This document shows, one piece after another, positions 23,796-31,235 of a DNA stretch of 34,074 nt; within the stretch, counting starts at the first letter, position 1; every line of letters begins with the position of its first letter. The DNA is taken from contig DASXYG010000036.1 in the NCBI GenBank assembly GCA_036502625.1, forward strand, positions 1-34,074, in the 5' to 3' direction. Made by a program: the position numbers and the translations under genes. The notes below the pieces were generated by a model. That model was not told the DNA's origin. It did no database searches and saw nothing but the letters and a program-made list of their open reading frames with translations. This stretch comes from DASXYG01 sp036502625 (GTDB lineage: Bacteria; Actinomycetota; Actinomycetes; Streptosporangiales; Streptosporangiaceae).

Positions 23796-24808
23796 CAGCG
23801 GTCCCGGGAGGTGACGAACTCGGCGATCTCCATGAACTCGGCGACGATGGGGTCGGGCACACCGGCGTCGGTCAGGCCCTCGCGCGCGGCCTCGAGCTGG
23901 CGTGCCGCCTCCTGCTCGCACCACTGCCGCCCGCCGGCGTCCTCGATGAGCTTCGCGGCGAGCCGGAGATCCTCCTCGGACAGCGGGCCGGTGGTCCGCA
24001 GCAGCTCGCCGAGGCGCGTCGACTCCGGGGTGCCGGCGTTCAGCGCGGAGACGACCGGCAGCGACTTCTTGCGCGTACGGAGGTCCGACAGCACCGGCTT
24101 GCCGGTGACCGACGGGTCGCCCCAGATGCCCAGGAGGTCGTCGACGAGCTGGAACGCCAGGCCCACGCGGGTGCCGTAGTCGGCGAGCCCGGCGACCAGG
24201 CGCGGCGACGCCGAGACCAGCATCGCCCCGATGGACGCCGCGCACGCCAGCAGCGACGCCGTCTTGTCGCTGGCCATCGTCACGCACTCGTCCAGCGAGA
24301 CGTCGTCGCGCGTCTCGAAGTCGAGATCCGCCGTCTGGCCGGTGATCAGCCGCTGGGTCGCGGCCGCCAGGCAGCGCGCCGCCCAGCGCGCGCCCTTGGT
24401 GTCCTCATCCAGCAGGATCTCCTGCGACAGCGTGAGCAGCGCGTCGCCGGCGAGGATCGCCGCCGAGCTGCCGTACACCGTCCACGCCGTGGGCCGGTGC
24501 CGCCGCTCGGTGTCGCCGTCCATGATGTCGTCGTGCAGCAGCGAGAAGTTGTGCACGAGCTCGACCGCGACGGCGGCCGGGATGCCGCGCTCCGGCGCCG
24601 CGCCCGCGGCACGCGCCGACAGCAGCGCCAGCGCCGGCCGCAGCGACTTGCCGCCGCCGGACGCCGGGTTCCCGTCCTTGTCGAACAGCCCGAGGTGGTA
24701 GCCGGAGACGCGGCGCATCATCGGCGTCAGCCGGTTCAGCGACGCCTCGATGGCCGGGCGTACGTGCCAGGTGACGGCGTCGACCGCCGTCGGCAGGGTG
24801 CCGGTCAT
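23795..24808 (-). CDS. Polyprenyl (farnesyl-type) diphosphate synthase
   Basis: The trans-prenyltransferase joins IPP to allylic diphosphates. The 337-residue protein has GGGKSLRPAL, the first Asp-rich motif D93-D94-IM-D97, FQLVDDLLGIWGD (second motif, D223-D224...D231) and the K-rich RKKSLPV. In the second motif the third Asp of DDxxD is replaced by Gly227. The residues just before the first motif are NFSLLH, without bulky aromatic blocks at every position, so product length (C15 or longer) is uncertain. Given the neighbours, farnesyl diphosphate for squalene is most likely. The start overlaps the hpnE stop as ATGA and the stop overlaps shc as TGATG. Confidence 0.92.
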   Translation of the reverse strand: MTGTLPTAVDAVTWHVRPAIEASLNRLTPMMRRVSGYHLGLFDKDGNPASGGGKSLRPALALLSARAAGAAPERGIPAAVAVELVHNFSLLHDDIMDGDTERRHRPTAWTVYGSSAAILAGDALLTLSQEILLDEDTKGARWAARCLAAATQRLITGQTADLDFETRDDVSLDECVTMASDKTASLLACAASIGAMLVSASPRLVAGLADYGTRVGLAFQLVDDLLGIWGDPSVTGKPVLSDLRTRKKSLPVVSALNAGTPESTRLGELLRTTGPLSEEDLRLAAKLIEDAGGRQWCEQEAARQLEAAREGLTDAGVPDPIVAEFMEIAEFVTSRDR

Positions 24809-26196
24809 GGCCGCGCCACCGCCCCGGCACGTACGGCCTGTTCACCACGGGGCCGGGTGGTGCTCGGTGCAAGCCGCCGGACCAGCCGGGCGGCCTGAAG
24901 TCCGCTTCGCACAGCTCCCTCCATCGTGTCCGGCCAGCCCGTGTCGGTCCACGCGCCGGCGATGTACAGACCGGGCATGCGCGTCGCGGCCTGCGGCCGC
25001 AGCGCGCGTGTGCCCGGTGCCTGGCAGAAGGTGGCGGTGCGCTCCCGCGTGACGAAGAAGTCACGTACGGACGCGGCACGTGCCACCGGGAAGAGCCGTC
25101 CGAGCGCGGGCAGGAACACCTCGCGCAGGTCGGCGACGCGCCGGTCGATGTACGCCTCGGCGGCGGACACGGAGACGGCGAGGTACTGGCCGTCCCCGTG
25201 CGCGCCGCTTCGCAGCCCGGCGATCCGCGTACGGTCGAAGACCCACTGCACGGGCGAGTCGACCGCCGCGGCGTACGGATGCGGCATGACGGTCCGGTCG
25301 TAGATCACGTGGACGTTGACGATCGGCGCGGCGCCGAGCCCCGCCCACTCGCCGGCCTCGGGCACCGCGGCGCGCGGCACCAGCGCGGCCGCCGCCGGAT
25401 GCGGCACCGCGAGGATCACCGCGTCGGCCGGGTGCCGTTCACCGTCGGCCAGCACACGGAACCCGCCGCCGTCGCGCCGTTCGATCGCGGTGACCTTGGC
25501 CCGCGTGCGTACGTCGGCGCCCAGCCCGGCCAGCGTCTTCGCGGCGGCCTCGCCGTGCAGCTCGCCGAGCGGCACCGACGGCACACCGATGTCGGCGGCG
25601 TCGCGCGCGCCGAGCAGCCCGGTCTTGATGAGCTTGGCGGCCAGCCCGAGCGAGGCGTCCTTGGTGCGGACGTTCAGCCCGGACACCACGAAGAGGTCCC
25701 ACAGCGCCTGCTGCGCACGCTCGCCCTGGCCGTGCGCGGACAGCCACGCGCCGAGCGCCTGCCGGTCAAGCGCGGGGTCGGCGGGGTCGAGGCGCATCAT
25801 CGCCAGCGCGGCCCGCGCCGTGCCGAGCCGGTCGCGCAGCGGCAGCAGCGGGTAGCGGGCGAGCGCCGGGCCGAAGTGCGTCGGCCCTGGTGTGTTCGTA
25901 CGGCGCAGGCGGGTCGTCCTGCCGTCCGGCGCGAGCACCGGGACGTCGAACCTGTCCTGCACCGTGACCTGGTCGGCCACGCCCATGCGGCGCAGCAGCT
26001 CCTGGTAGGCCGTGCAGCACTTGAGGAAGACGTGCTGCCCGTTGTCGACCGTCAGGCCCTCGCGGACGAACGAGTGGGTGGCGCCGCCGAGCCGGGGCCG
26101 CGCCTCGAACAGCCGCACCCGCGCGCCCGCCTCGCCGAGGGCGACGGCGGCGGAGATCCCCGCCAGTCCGCCCCCGATGATCGCGACCTCGGTCAC
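24805..26196 (-). CDS. hpnE: Hydroxysqualene dehydroxylase-type FAD oxidoreductase HpnE
   Basis: HpnE is an FAD enzyme related to phytoene desaturases; in the hopanoid pathway it reduces hydroxysqualene to squalene. The 463-residue protein starts MTEVAIIGGGLAGISAAVALGE, with the GxGxxG dinucleotide fold near residues 8-13, then VRLFEARPRLGGATHSF and DNGQHVFLKCC. It ends with GLYIAGAWTDTGWPDTMEGAVRSGLQAARLV, the FAD-binding tail of the family. The GTG at 26196 overlaps the hpnD stop as GTGA. It acts directly after HpnC and HpnD and before the cyclase, so its position in the operon follows the pathway. Confidence 0.94.
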   Translation of the reverse strand: MTEVAIIGGGLAGISAAVALGEAGARVRLFEARPRLGGATHSFVREGLTVDNGQHVFLKCCTAYQELLRRMGVADQVTVQDRFDVPVLAPDGRTTRLRRTNTPGPTHFGPALARYPLLPLRDRLGTARAALAMMRLDPADPALDRQALGAWLSAHGQGERAQQALWDLFVVSGLNVRTKDASLGLAAKLIKTGLLGARDAADIGVPSVPLGELHGEAAAKTLAGLGADVRTRAKVTAIERRDGGGFRVLADGERHPADAVILAVPHPAAAALVPRAAVPEAGEWAGLGAAPIVNVHVIYDRTVMPHPYAAAVDSPVQWVFDRTRIAGLRSGAHGDGQYLAVSVSAAEAYIDRRVADLREVFLPALGRLFPVARAASVRDFFVTRERTATFCQAPGTRALRPQAATRMPGLYIAGAWTDTGWPDTMEGAVRSGLQAARLVRRLAPSTTRPRGEQAVRAGAVARP

Positions 26197-27059
26197 ACGC
26201 GCCTCCCCGCGATCGCCCGCGCCGCCACCAGGGCCTTCTGGCTGGTCGGCAGGGAGGTGCGGGTGGCGAGCGCGGCCAGCGGCTCCGCCTCGATCCGGCC
26301 GAGCAGCCGGTAGTAGATGCCCGCCATGGCGCCCGTACAGGCGGCGCTGCGGCGGTCCAGCATCGGCAGCAGCCGCAGCCCGTCGGCGTACCACCGGCGG
26401 GCCCGCGCCGCCTCGAACCTCACCAGCTCGGCCAGCGCGGCCGGGTCGTCGGTGAACCGCCCGCCATCGCCGAGGTCGAGCGAGCAGCCGAACCGGTCGA
26501 GGTCCTCCTGGGGGAGGTAGATCCGGCCGTTCTCGCGGTCCTCACGTACGTCGCGCAGGATGTTCGTGACCTGCAGCGCGACGCCGAGTGCGTCGGCGAT
26601 CGGCTTGGCGGCCTCCCGGTCGGCGCCCCGCGCCAGCCCGAACACCCCCAGCGAGAGCCGGCCCACCGAACCGGCCACCTGCCGGCAGTAGGTGTGCAGG
26701 TCGTCGAACGTTTCGTACCGCACGCCCCGTACGTCGGCCTCGCAGCCGTCGGCCAGCTCCTCGAAGGCGTCCAGCGTGATCGGGAACCGCCGCCCGACGT
26801 CGGCGAGCGCGACCATGACGGGGTCGTCGGGCCGCTGGCCGACCTCACGTACGTCCTTGCGCGCGGCGTCGAGCAGCACCAGCTTCCGCTCGGCGGGCAG
26901 GTCGCCGTCACCGATGTCGTCGATGCGGCGGGCGAACGCGTAGACGGCCGACAGGGCGCGGCGCTTCGGCGGCGGCAGCAGGCGGATGCCGTACGAGAAG
27001 TTCCGCGCCTCGGCGCGGGTGATCCGCTCGCATTGGCGGTAGGCAAGGTCAGCGTTCAC
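26193..27059 (-). CDS. hpnD: Presqualene diphosphate synthase HpnD (squalene/phytoene synthase family)
   Basis: HpnD condenses two farnesyl diphosphates to presqualene diphosphate in the HpnC/D/E route to squalene. The 288-residue protein shows the aspartate-rich D47-DIG-D51 (ARRIDDIGD), TYCRQVAGSVGRLSLGVFG, LQVTNILRDVREDRENGRIYLPQED and a C-terminal YYRLLGRIE. All are family marks. The assignment of D rather than C rests on its place after hpnC and on NILRDVREDRENG, the phytoene-synthase-like form. GTG at 27059 overlaps the hpnC stop as GTGA. A 48-nt segment is almost identical to hpnC. Confidence 0.93.
   Translation of the reverse strand: MNADLAYRQCERITRAEARNFSYGIRLLPPPKRRALSAVYAFARRIDDIGDGDLPAERKLVLLDAARKDVREVGQRPDDPVMVALADVGRRFPITLDAFEELADGCEADVRGVRYETFDDLHTYCRQVAGSVGRLSLGVFGLARGADREAAKPIADALGVALQVTNILRDVREDRENGRIYLPQEDLDRFGCSLDLGDGGRFTDDPAALAELVRFEAARARRWYADGLRLLPMLDRRSAACTGAMAGIYYRLLGRIEAEPLAALATRTSLPTSQKALVAARAIAGRRV
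26484..26531. repeat. 48-nt repeat copy in hpnD (47/48 identical to 27356-27403)
   Basis: This stretch encodes the tail of NGRIYLPQEDLDRFGC in hpnD. It matches 27356-27403 in hpnC at 47 of 48 bases, in direct orientation 872 nt away. The only difference is one G/A change. Confidence 0.85.
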
Positions 27060-28027
27060 GGTCGCTCCCCGGTCGAGAAGGGGGTGGTCGCGAGCGCGCG
27101 GGCGAACTCGGGGATCAGGCGCGCGGCTCGCGGGCGGGGCGTCGTGGTGAGGACGTCGTGGTCGGCGCCGCGGATCGCGGCCAGCGCGGCGCGGCCGCCG
27201 GCGACGTAGCCGGCGACGGCGACGCGCGCGAGCCCGCGCAGGGTGCCGACGATGGGCGCGCCCCGGTCGAGCAGGCGCGCGGCGCGGTCGGTCTGGTACG
27301 CCATCAGCGCGCGGACCCGCTCGTTCGCGTGCGGCTCCGCGAGGTCGGCCTCGGTGCAGCCGAACCGGTCGAGATCCTCCTGGGGGAGGTAGATCCGGCC
27401 GTTGCCGAGGTCCTCCGCGACGTCCTGCCAGTGCTCGGCGAGCTGGAGCGCCGTGCACACGCGGTCGGACAGCGTCACGCGGTGCGGCGTGGCGAACCCG
27501 AAGATGTGCAGCACGACCAGGCCCACCGGGTTGGCGGAGAGCGCGCAGTAGCCGAGGAGGTCGTCGTACGTGGCGTAGCGGGTGACGACCTGGTCGCGGC
27601 GGTTGGCCTCGATGAGGTCGTGCAGCGGGCGCGCGGGGATGCCGGTGGCGCGCATGGTCGGGGCGAGCCCGGCGACGATCGGGATGCGGGGGTCGTCGCC
27701 GGCATAGAGGCGGTCCACGTCGGCGGCCACGTCGTCGAGCAGGGGGAGGCGGTCGTCGGGGGGCGCCTCGTCACCGATGTCGTCGACCATGCGCGCGAAG
27801 CCGTAGACCGCCATGAGGTGGGCGCGATGGCGGCGGGGGAGCAGCCGCGAGGCGACCGGGAAGTTCTCGTGATCCGCTTTCGCGAAGATGGCCTGACGAT
27901 CGACCGGCGCCCGTACGGGGACGCCGGAGGCGGTGGTTTCCGCTGCGCGGGGGGCGGTGGAGCCGGGTGGCGGCTCCCCGCCATGCGATGTCACTCTCGG
28001 CGTATCCGTGATCACCCTCCGTATCAT
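27056..28027 (-). CDS. hpnC: Hydroxysqualene synthase HpnC (squalene/phytoene synthase family)
   Basis: HpnC converts presqualene diphosphate to hydroxysqualene. The 323-residue protein has a poorly conserved Pro/Ala-rich start (1-45). Then come ENFPVASRLLPRRHRAHLMAVYGFARMVDDIGDE with D82-D83-IG-D86, CALSANPVGLVVLHIFG and LQLAEHWQDVAEDLGNGRIYLPQEDL. The last block has the HpnC-style A-EHWQDV in place of the NILRDV of hpnD. It is the first gene of the seven-gene operon. ATG at 28027 is the frame's first start; the next in-frame GTG at 28015 follows GGAGG too closely to be favoured. Starts further in, near residue 12, remain possible. Confidence 0.93.
   Translation of the reverse strand: MIRRVITDTPRVTSHGGEPPPGSTAPRAAETTASGVPVRAPVDRQAIFAKADHENFPVASRLLPRRHRAHLMAVYGFARMVDDIGDEAPPDDRLPLLDDVAADVDRLYAGDDPRIPIVAGLAPTMRATGIPARPLHDLIEANRRDQVVTRYATYDDLLGYCALSANPVGLVVLHIFGFATPHRVTLSDRVCTALQLAEHWQDVAEDLGNGRIYLPQEDLDRFGCTEADLAEPHANERVRALMAYQTDRAARLLDRGAPIVGTLRGLARVAVAGYVAGGRAALAAIRGADHDVLTTTPRPRAARLIPEFARALATTPFSTGERP
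27356..27403. repeat. 48-nt repeat copy in hpnC (47/48 identical to 26484-26531)
   Basis: This is the partner of the hpnD copy, encoding the same 16 residues. The surrounding parts of the two paralogues are much less similar, so this block stands out. Confidence 0.85.
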
Positions 28028-28487
28028 GCGTGAATCCGTGGGGCTCCGGTGACACCCATGGGGCGTGTGTCGCGTTCCGCGTCGACTTTAGTTCGTCAAT
28101 ACCAACTATTGGGGAGGGGGTTCGTCCGATTTCCCGGTGGACTGGGGGTTCCCCCGCCGAAGGCCGGGGAAGGATCGAGCCGCGCTGCGGGGCTCGTGTA
28201 CGACGAGGCGCGTACGGGCTTCATGGGCATGGCCACCCCCGGTCGATCAACCTCACGACGCACCCTCCCCTACGGGATCTCCGTGGAAACCCGGAAACCG
28301 TTGGATTGTTGGAAGACCATGGTCCGATCCTGCCGGAGGTGGCGCAACGCATTAAAGATCACCCGGATACCCGGGTTCCCGTACGTCCACTTCAGCCGCC
28401 CCATGGCCGGATCCGGCCGCGCCACGCCGGTCGAGCCGAAGATCGCGCACGGGAAGATCGCGCGCGGTCCCGCTGTTGCCCTTCGGT
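28028..28487. other. Intergenic region between the hopanoid operon and the LLM gene
   Basis: There are 460 nt between divergent genes, with no open frame of recognisable protein. It should hold the hopanoid operon promoter on the minus strand. An AT-richer patch at 28085-28115 contains CCAACTATTGG (CCAA and TTGG inverted around CTA) and, on the minus strand, TTGACG and TAAAGT. I could not fit them into a properly spaced pair. A direct repeat GGAAACC lies at 28285-28291 and 28293-28299, and a CCGGATCCGG palindrome lies near 28409. These are weak signals and I see nothing else. Confidence 0.4.
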
Positions 28488-29510
28488 ATGACCTCTCTCC
28501 AGGCGGTTCCGTTCTCCGTGCTCGACCTGGCGCCGATCGGCGAGGGCGGGACCCCCGGGCAGGCGCTGCGCGACTCACGGGAGCTGGCGCGCGCGGTCGA
28601 GGGGCTGGGCTACCACCGCATGTGGGTCGCCGAGCACCACAACATGCCCGGCATCGCGAGCTCGGCCCCCGCCGTCCTGCTCGCCCACCTCGCCGAGGCC
28701 ACGACCACGCTGAAGCTCGGCTCCGGCGGCGTCATGCTCCCCAACCACCCGCCGCTGGTGGTCGCCGAGCAGTTCGGCATGCTGGAGGCGCTGCACCCCG
28801 GCCGCATCGACCTCGGCATCGGCCGCGCGCCCGGCACCGACCCGAACACCGCACGCGCGCTGCGCCGCTCCACCGACCCGCTGTCCGCGGAGGACTTCCC
28901 GCAGCAGCTCGGCGAGCTCCTCGGCTTCTTCAACGGCAGCTTCCCGGACGACCACCCGTACCACGCGATCACCGCCGTGCCCGGCCGCGGCGACCGCCCC
29001 GCGGTCTGGCTCCTCGGCTCCAGCGGCTTCAGCGCGCAGCTCGCCGGCATGCTCGGCCTGCCGTTCTCCTTCGCGCACCACTTCAGCGCCAAGAACACGC
29101 TGCCCGCGCTCGAGCTGTACCGCAGCAGCTTCCGCCCGTCCGCCGTGCTCGACCGGCCGTACGCCATGGTCGCCGCGAGCGTGATCGCCGCCGACACCGA
29201 CGACGAGGCGAAGCGCCTGGCCATGCCCGGCTACCTCTCGTTCCTCCGCCTCCGCACCGGCCGCCCCGGCCCGCTGCCCACCCCGGAGTCCGCCGAGTCG
29301 TACGCCTACACCGACCTCGACCGCGCCCTGATCGAGGAACGCGCCGCATCGGCCATCGTCGGCTCCCCGGAGACGGTGTCCACCGGCATCGCCGACCTCC
29401 TGACCCGTACGAACGCCGACGAACTCATGATCACCACCCAGGCGTACGGCCTCAAGGACCGCATCCACTCGTACGAGCTGATCGCGGCGCTGCGCCAGGA
29501 ATCCGCTTGA
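28488..29510 (+). CDS. LLM-class flavin-dependent oxidoreductase (luciferase-like monooxygenase)
   Basis: The 340-residue TIM-barrel protein belongs to the bacterial luciferase-like family that uses reduced flavin and oxygen. It shows SVLDLAPIGEGGTPGQALRDS, GYHRMWVAEHHNMPGIASSAPAVLLAHLAEAT, LKLGSGGVMLPNHPPLVVAEQFGMLEALHPGRIDLGIGRAPG, WLLGSSGFSAQLA and the C-terminal ADELMITTQAYG. This is the MsnO8/YhbW-type subgroup; the substrate is unknown. I start at the ATG at 28488; a TTG at 28476 would add four residues. There is no Shine-Dalgarno, but TGCCCT 5 nt upstream may mark a leaderless start. The following TetR gene may regulate it or respond to the same compound. Confidence 0.9.
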   Translation: MTSLQAVPFSVLDLAPIGEGGTPGQALRDSRELARAVEGLGYHRMWVAEHHNMPGIASSAPAVLLAHLAEATTTLKLGSGGVMLPNHPPLVVAEQFGMLEALHPGRIDLGIGRAPGTDPNTARALRRSTDPLSAEDFPQQLGELLGFFNGSFPDDHPYHAITAVPGRGDRPAVWLLGSSGFSAQLAGMLGLPFSFAHHFSAKNTLPALELYRSSFRPSAVLDRPYAMVAASVIAADTDDEAKRLAMPGYLSFLRLRTGRPGPLPTPESAESYAYTDLDRALIEERAASAIVGSPETVSTGIADLLTRTNADELMITTQAYGLKDRIHSYELIAALRQESA

Positions 29511-29535
29511 CGGAGTGAACACTCACTCCCAAACT
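29507..29535 (+). promoter_or_regulatory. Promoter with an 18-bp palindromic operator filling the spacer
   Basis: TTGACG (29507-29512, overlapping the LLM stop codon) and CAAACT (29530-29535) are exactly 17 nt apart. The palindrome GGAGTGAACACTCACTCC (29512-29529) covers the whole spacer, with 7-bp arms and a 4-bp centre. It has TetR-operator form and would block RNA polymerase directly. It lies upstream of the tetR gene, so it is probably an autoregulatory site. Confidence 0.7.
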
Positions 29536-29541
29536 GGGGCC

Positions 29542-29607
29542 ATGCCCCACCCCACCCAGTCCCGCCCGGCGGGCGCCGCCCGTACGACCGCGCGGACACT
29601 CCGGTGA
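29542..29607 (+). CDS. Possible 21-residue leader peptide coupled to tetR
   Basis: An ATG lies 6 nt after the predicted -10, so the transcript could begin on it without a leader. The frame encodes 21 Arg/Thr/Ala/Pro-rich residues. Its TGA (29605-29607) overlaps the GTG of tetR as GTGA. It has no ribosome site, and its reality rests on the promoter position and the overlap. It may just be the leader of the tetR message. Confidence 0.3.
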   Translation: MPHPTQSRPAGAARTTARTLR

Positions 29608-30227
29608 GCCCGGCCGAGCGCGCGGGCCGGGCGCGGCGGGCGCCGGGCATGAGCCAGGCGGACCGCCGCGAGATGATCGTCCGCGCCGCGCTGCCGCTGA
29701 TCGCGGAGTCGGGCTCGGCGGTCACCACCAGCCAGATCGCCCGCGCCGCCGGCATCGGCGAGGCCACCATCTTCCGCGCCTTCACCGACAAGGACGAGCT
29801 CCTCGACGCCTGCGTAGCCGAGGCCATGCGCCCCGACCACGCGCTGGCCGAGTTGGCCGCCATCCCGATGGACCAGCCGCTCGCCGCCCGCCTGACCGAC
29901 GCCGCGCACGCCCTCCATGCCCACCTGGACCGCCTCGGCACGGTCGTCGGCGCCCTCCACGCGTCCGGCCGTACGAACCTCCGCGAGGGCCGCGGCTCCG
30001 CGGGCCCGTCGGCCGGCCGCTCGGCCTCGTTCCACGCCACCCACGAGGCCCTCGCCGCCCTCTTCGAACCCGAACGCGACCGCCTGCGCCTCCCGCCCGA
30101 ACGCCTGGCCACGCTGTACATGGCGCTCCTGTTCAGTCGCCCCCGCCTGGCCACCGGCGAACCCGAATGGGAGCCGTCCGCCGAGGAGATGGTCGACGTC
30201 TTCATCCACGGCGCGCTGTCCACCTGA
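29604..30227 (+). CDS. TetR-family transcriptional regulator
   Basis: The 207-residue protein has the TetR DNA-binding domain: MIVRAALPLIAESG, then the helix-turn-helix VTTSQIARAAGIGEATIFRAF (40-60) and TDKDELLDACV. The ligand-binding part is helical with no known signature. GTG at 29604 is used; an ATG at 29649 would skip a basic start region. The 18-bp palindrome in its promoter is the likely operator. It lies 93 nt downstream of the LLM oxidoreductase, in the same direction. A flavin monooxygenase beside a TetR repressor suggests control by a small substrate, which is inference. A GNAT gene follows after 61 nt. Confidence 0.9.
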   Translation: MSPAERAGRARRAPGMSQADRREMIVRAALPLIAESGSAVTTSQIARAAGIGEATIFRAFTDKDELLDACVAEAMRPDHALAELAAIPMDQPLAARLTDAAHALHAHLDRLGTVVGALHASGRTNLREGRGSAGPSAGRSASFHATHEALAALFEPERDRLRLPPERLATLYMALLFSRPRLATGEPEWEPSAEEMVDVFIHGALST

Positions 30228-30288
30228 CCCGTACGCAACGGCGAAAACCAGATGCCCGCCGCGCCCCGGCGGCGGCACAATCGGCCCC

Positions 30289-30927
30289 ATGCGGAACTGG
30301 CCCCTCTTCGACCTGCGGCTCACCACGCCGCGGCTGGAACTGCGCGTCCCCACGCTGGCCGACCTCGACGCCCTGGCCGACCTCGCCGCCGACGGCGTCC
30401 ACGCCCCCGGCCTCATGCCGTTCGTCCAGCCCTGGAGCGACGCGCCCCCGGCCGAACGCGCCCGCTCCACCGTCCAGTTCCAGTGGCGCGGCTGGGCCGA
30501 GTGGACCCCCGAAGACTGGCGCTGCGACTTCGTCGTCGTCCTGAACGGCGAGATCGTCGGCACCCAGGGCCTCAGCGCCCGCGACTTCGCCACCGTCCGT
30601 GAGGTCGGCACCGGCTCCTGGGTCGGCCTCCGCCACCAGGGCAAGGGCATCGGCACCGAGATGCGCACCGCCGTACTCGACCTCGCCTTCACCGGCCTCG
30701 GCGCCACGGAGGCGACCTCCAGCGCCTTCGCCGACAACCCCGCCTCCCTGGCCGTCTCCCGCAAGCTCGGCTACACCGAAGACGGCCTGTTCCGCCGCTC
30801 CCGCCGCGCCACCCGAGCCACGGAGATCCGCCTCCGCCTGACCCGCGAAACCTGGCACGCGACCCCCCACCCCACCACCGAGATCACCGCCCTACAGCCC
30901 TGCTTCCCCCTCTTCGGCACCCCGTGA
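30289..30927 (+). CDS. GNAT-family N-acetyltransferase (RimJ/RimL-like)
   Basis: The 212-residue protein has the RimJ/RimL-like start LFDLRLTTPRLELRVPTLADLDALADLA. The strand DFVVVLNGEIVGTQGL follows, then the acetyl-CoA loop RHQGKGIGTEM and ATSSAFADNPASLAVSRKLGYTEDG, the motif B segment. It probably acetylates an N-terminus or small amine; the acceptor is unknown. CACAAT 7 nt before the ATG at 30289, with no Shine-Dalgarno, suggests a leaderless message. The last 25 residues are variable. It runs toward the tRNA gene on the same strand. Confidence 0.9.
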   Translation: MRNWPLFDLRLTTPRLELRVPTLADLDALADLAADGVHAPGLMPFVQPWSDAPPAERARSTVQFQWRGWAEWTPEDWRCDFVVVLNGEIVGTQGLSARDFATVREVGTGSWVGLRHQGKGIGTEMRTAVLDLAFTGLGATEATSSAFADNPASLAVSRKLGYTEDGLFRRSRRATRATEIRLRLTRETWHATPHPTTEITALQPCFPLFGTP

Positions 30928-30985
30928 CCCACCCCCACCCCGACCCACCCACCCCGAACAAGCCGCTACACTAATTGAGTCACCA

Positions 30986-31058
30986 GCGCTCGTAGCTCAA
31001 CGGATAGAGCATCTGACTACGGATCAGAAGGTTGGGGGTTCGAATCCCTCCGAGCGCG
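30986..31058 (+). tRNA. tRNA-Arg (anticodon ACG)
   Basis: It folds as a full cloverleaf. Acceptor GCGCTCG (30986-30992) pairs with CGAGCGC (31051-31057), with discriminator G at 31058. The D-arm is AGCTCAACGGATAGAGC. The anticodon stem TCTGA/TCAGA encloses the loop CTACGGA, giving anticodon ACG, which is edited to ICG to read CGU/CGC/CGA. The T-arm contains GGTTCGAATCC. The 3' CCA is not encoded, as usual in actinomycetes. TACACT at 30967 may be part of its -10. tRNA-Arg genes are frequent integration targets, and the DNA downstream has odd features. Confidence 0.97.
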
Positions 31059-31077
31059 CTTTCTATATAGCAAGTCT

Positions 31078-31123
31078 GAGATGGGCGTCCCTTGATCGCA
31101 GAGGGGCGCTCATTTTGCGTTTT
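31078..31123 (+). terminator. Terminator of tRNA-Arg
   Basis: CGTCCCT (31086-31092) pairs with AGGGGCG (31102-31108), with one G-T pair. GAG (31078-31080) pairs with CTC (31109-31111) outside a small internal loop. ATTTTGCGTTTT follows, giving two T-runs. It lies 20 nt after the tRNA. Confidence 0.7.
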
Positions 31124-31136
31124 CGATCTTGTGTGC

Positions 31137-31173
31137 GCCCGAGGTGTGCCCGAGAGTCGGGGACACCTCGGGC
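31137..31173. repeat. Near-perfect 37-nt hairpin
   Basis: GCCCGAGGTGT (31137-31147) pairs with ACACCTCGGGC (31163-31173). Inside it CCCGA (31149-31153) pairs with TCGGG (31157-31161) around a GAG loop; only one G-G pair breaks the stem. No T-run follows on either strand, so it is not a normal terminator. It may be a recombination-site structure or a small RNA. Confidence 0.6.
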
Positions 31174-31194
31174 CTGCTGCGCACGATCCACCTA

Positions 31195-31235
31195 GGCGCC
31201 CTGAACCCACGACCTCCTCGTCCCGAACGAGCCGC
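31195..31235 (-). pseudogene. tRNA-Pro-like 3' fragment (anticodon arm to T-loop)
   Basis: Read on the minus strand, CTCG-TTCGGGA-CGAG forms an anticodon arm with anticodon CGG. GAGGTCGTGGGTTCA then matches the variable loop and T-arm start of a tRNA-Pro. There is no D-arm or acceptor stem, and the match stops inside the T-loop. It looks like a remnant of a tRNA-Pro gene or of an attachment site derived from one. The comparison is from memory of tRNA sequences. Confidence 0.5.

Noticed and set aside
28049..28487. Plus-strand frame upstream of and joined to the LLM gene frame region
   Set aside because: No family sequence, no start site, and it lies in a different frame from the LLM protein; probably chance in GC-rich DNA.
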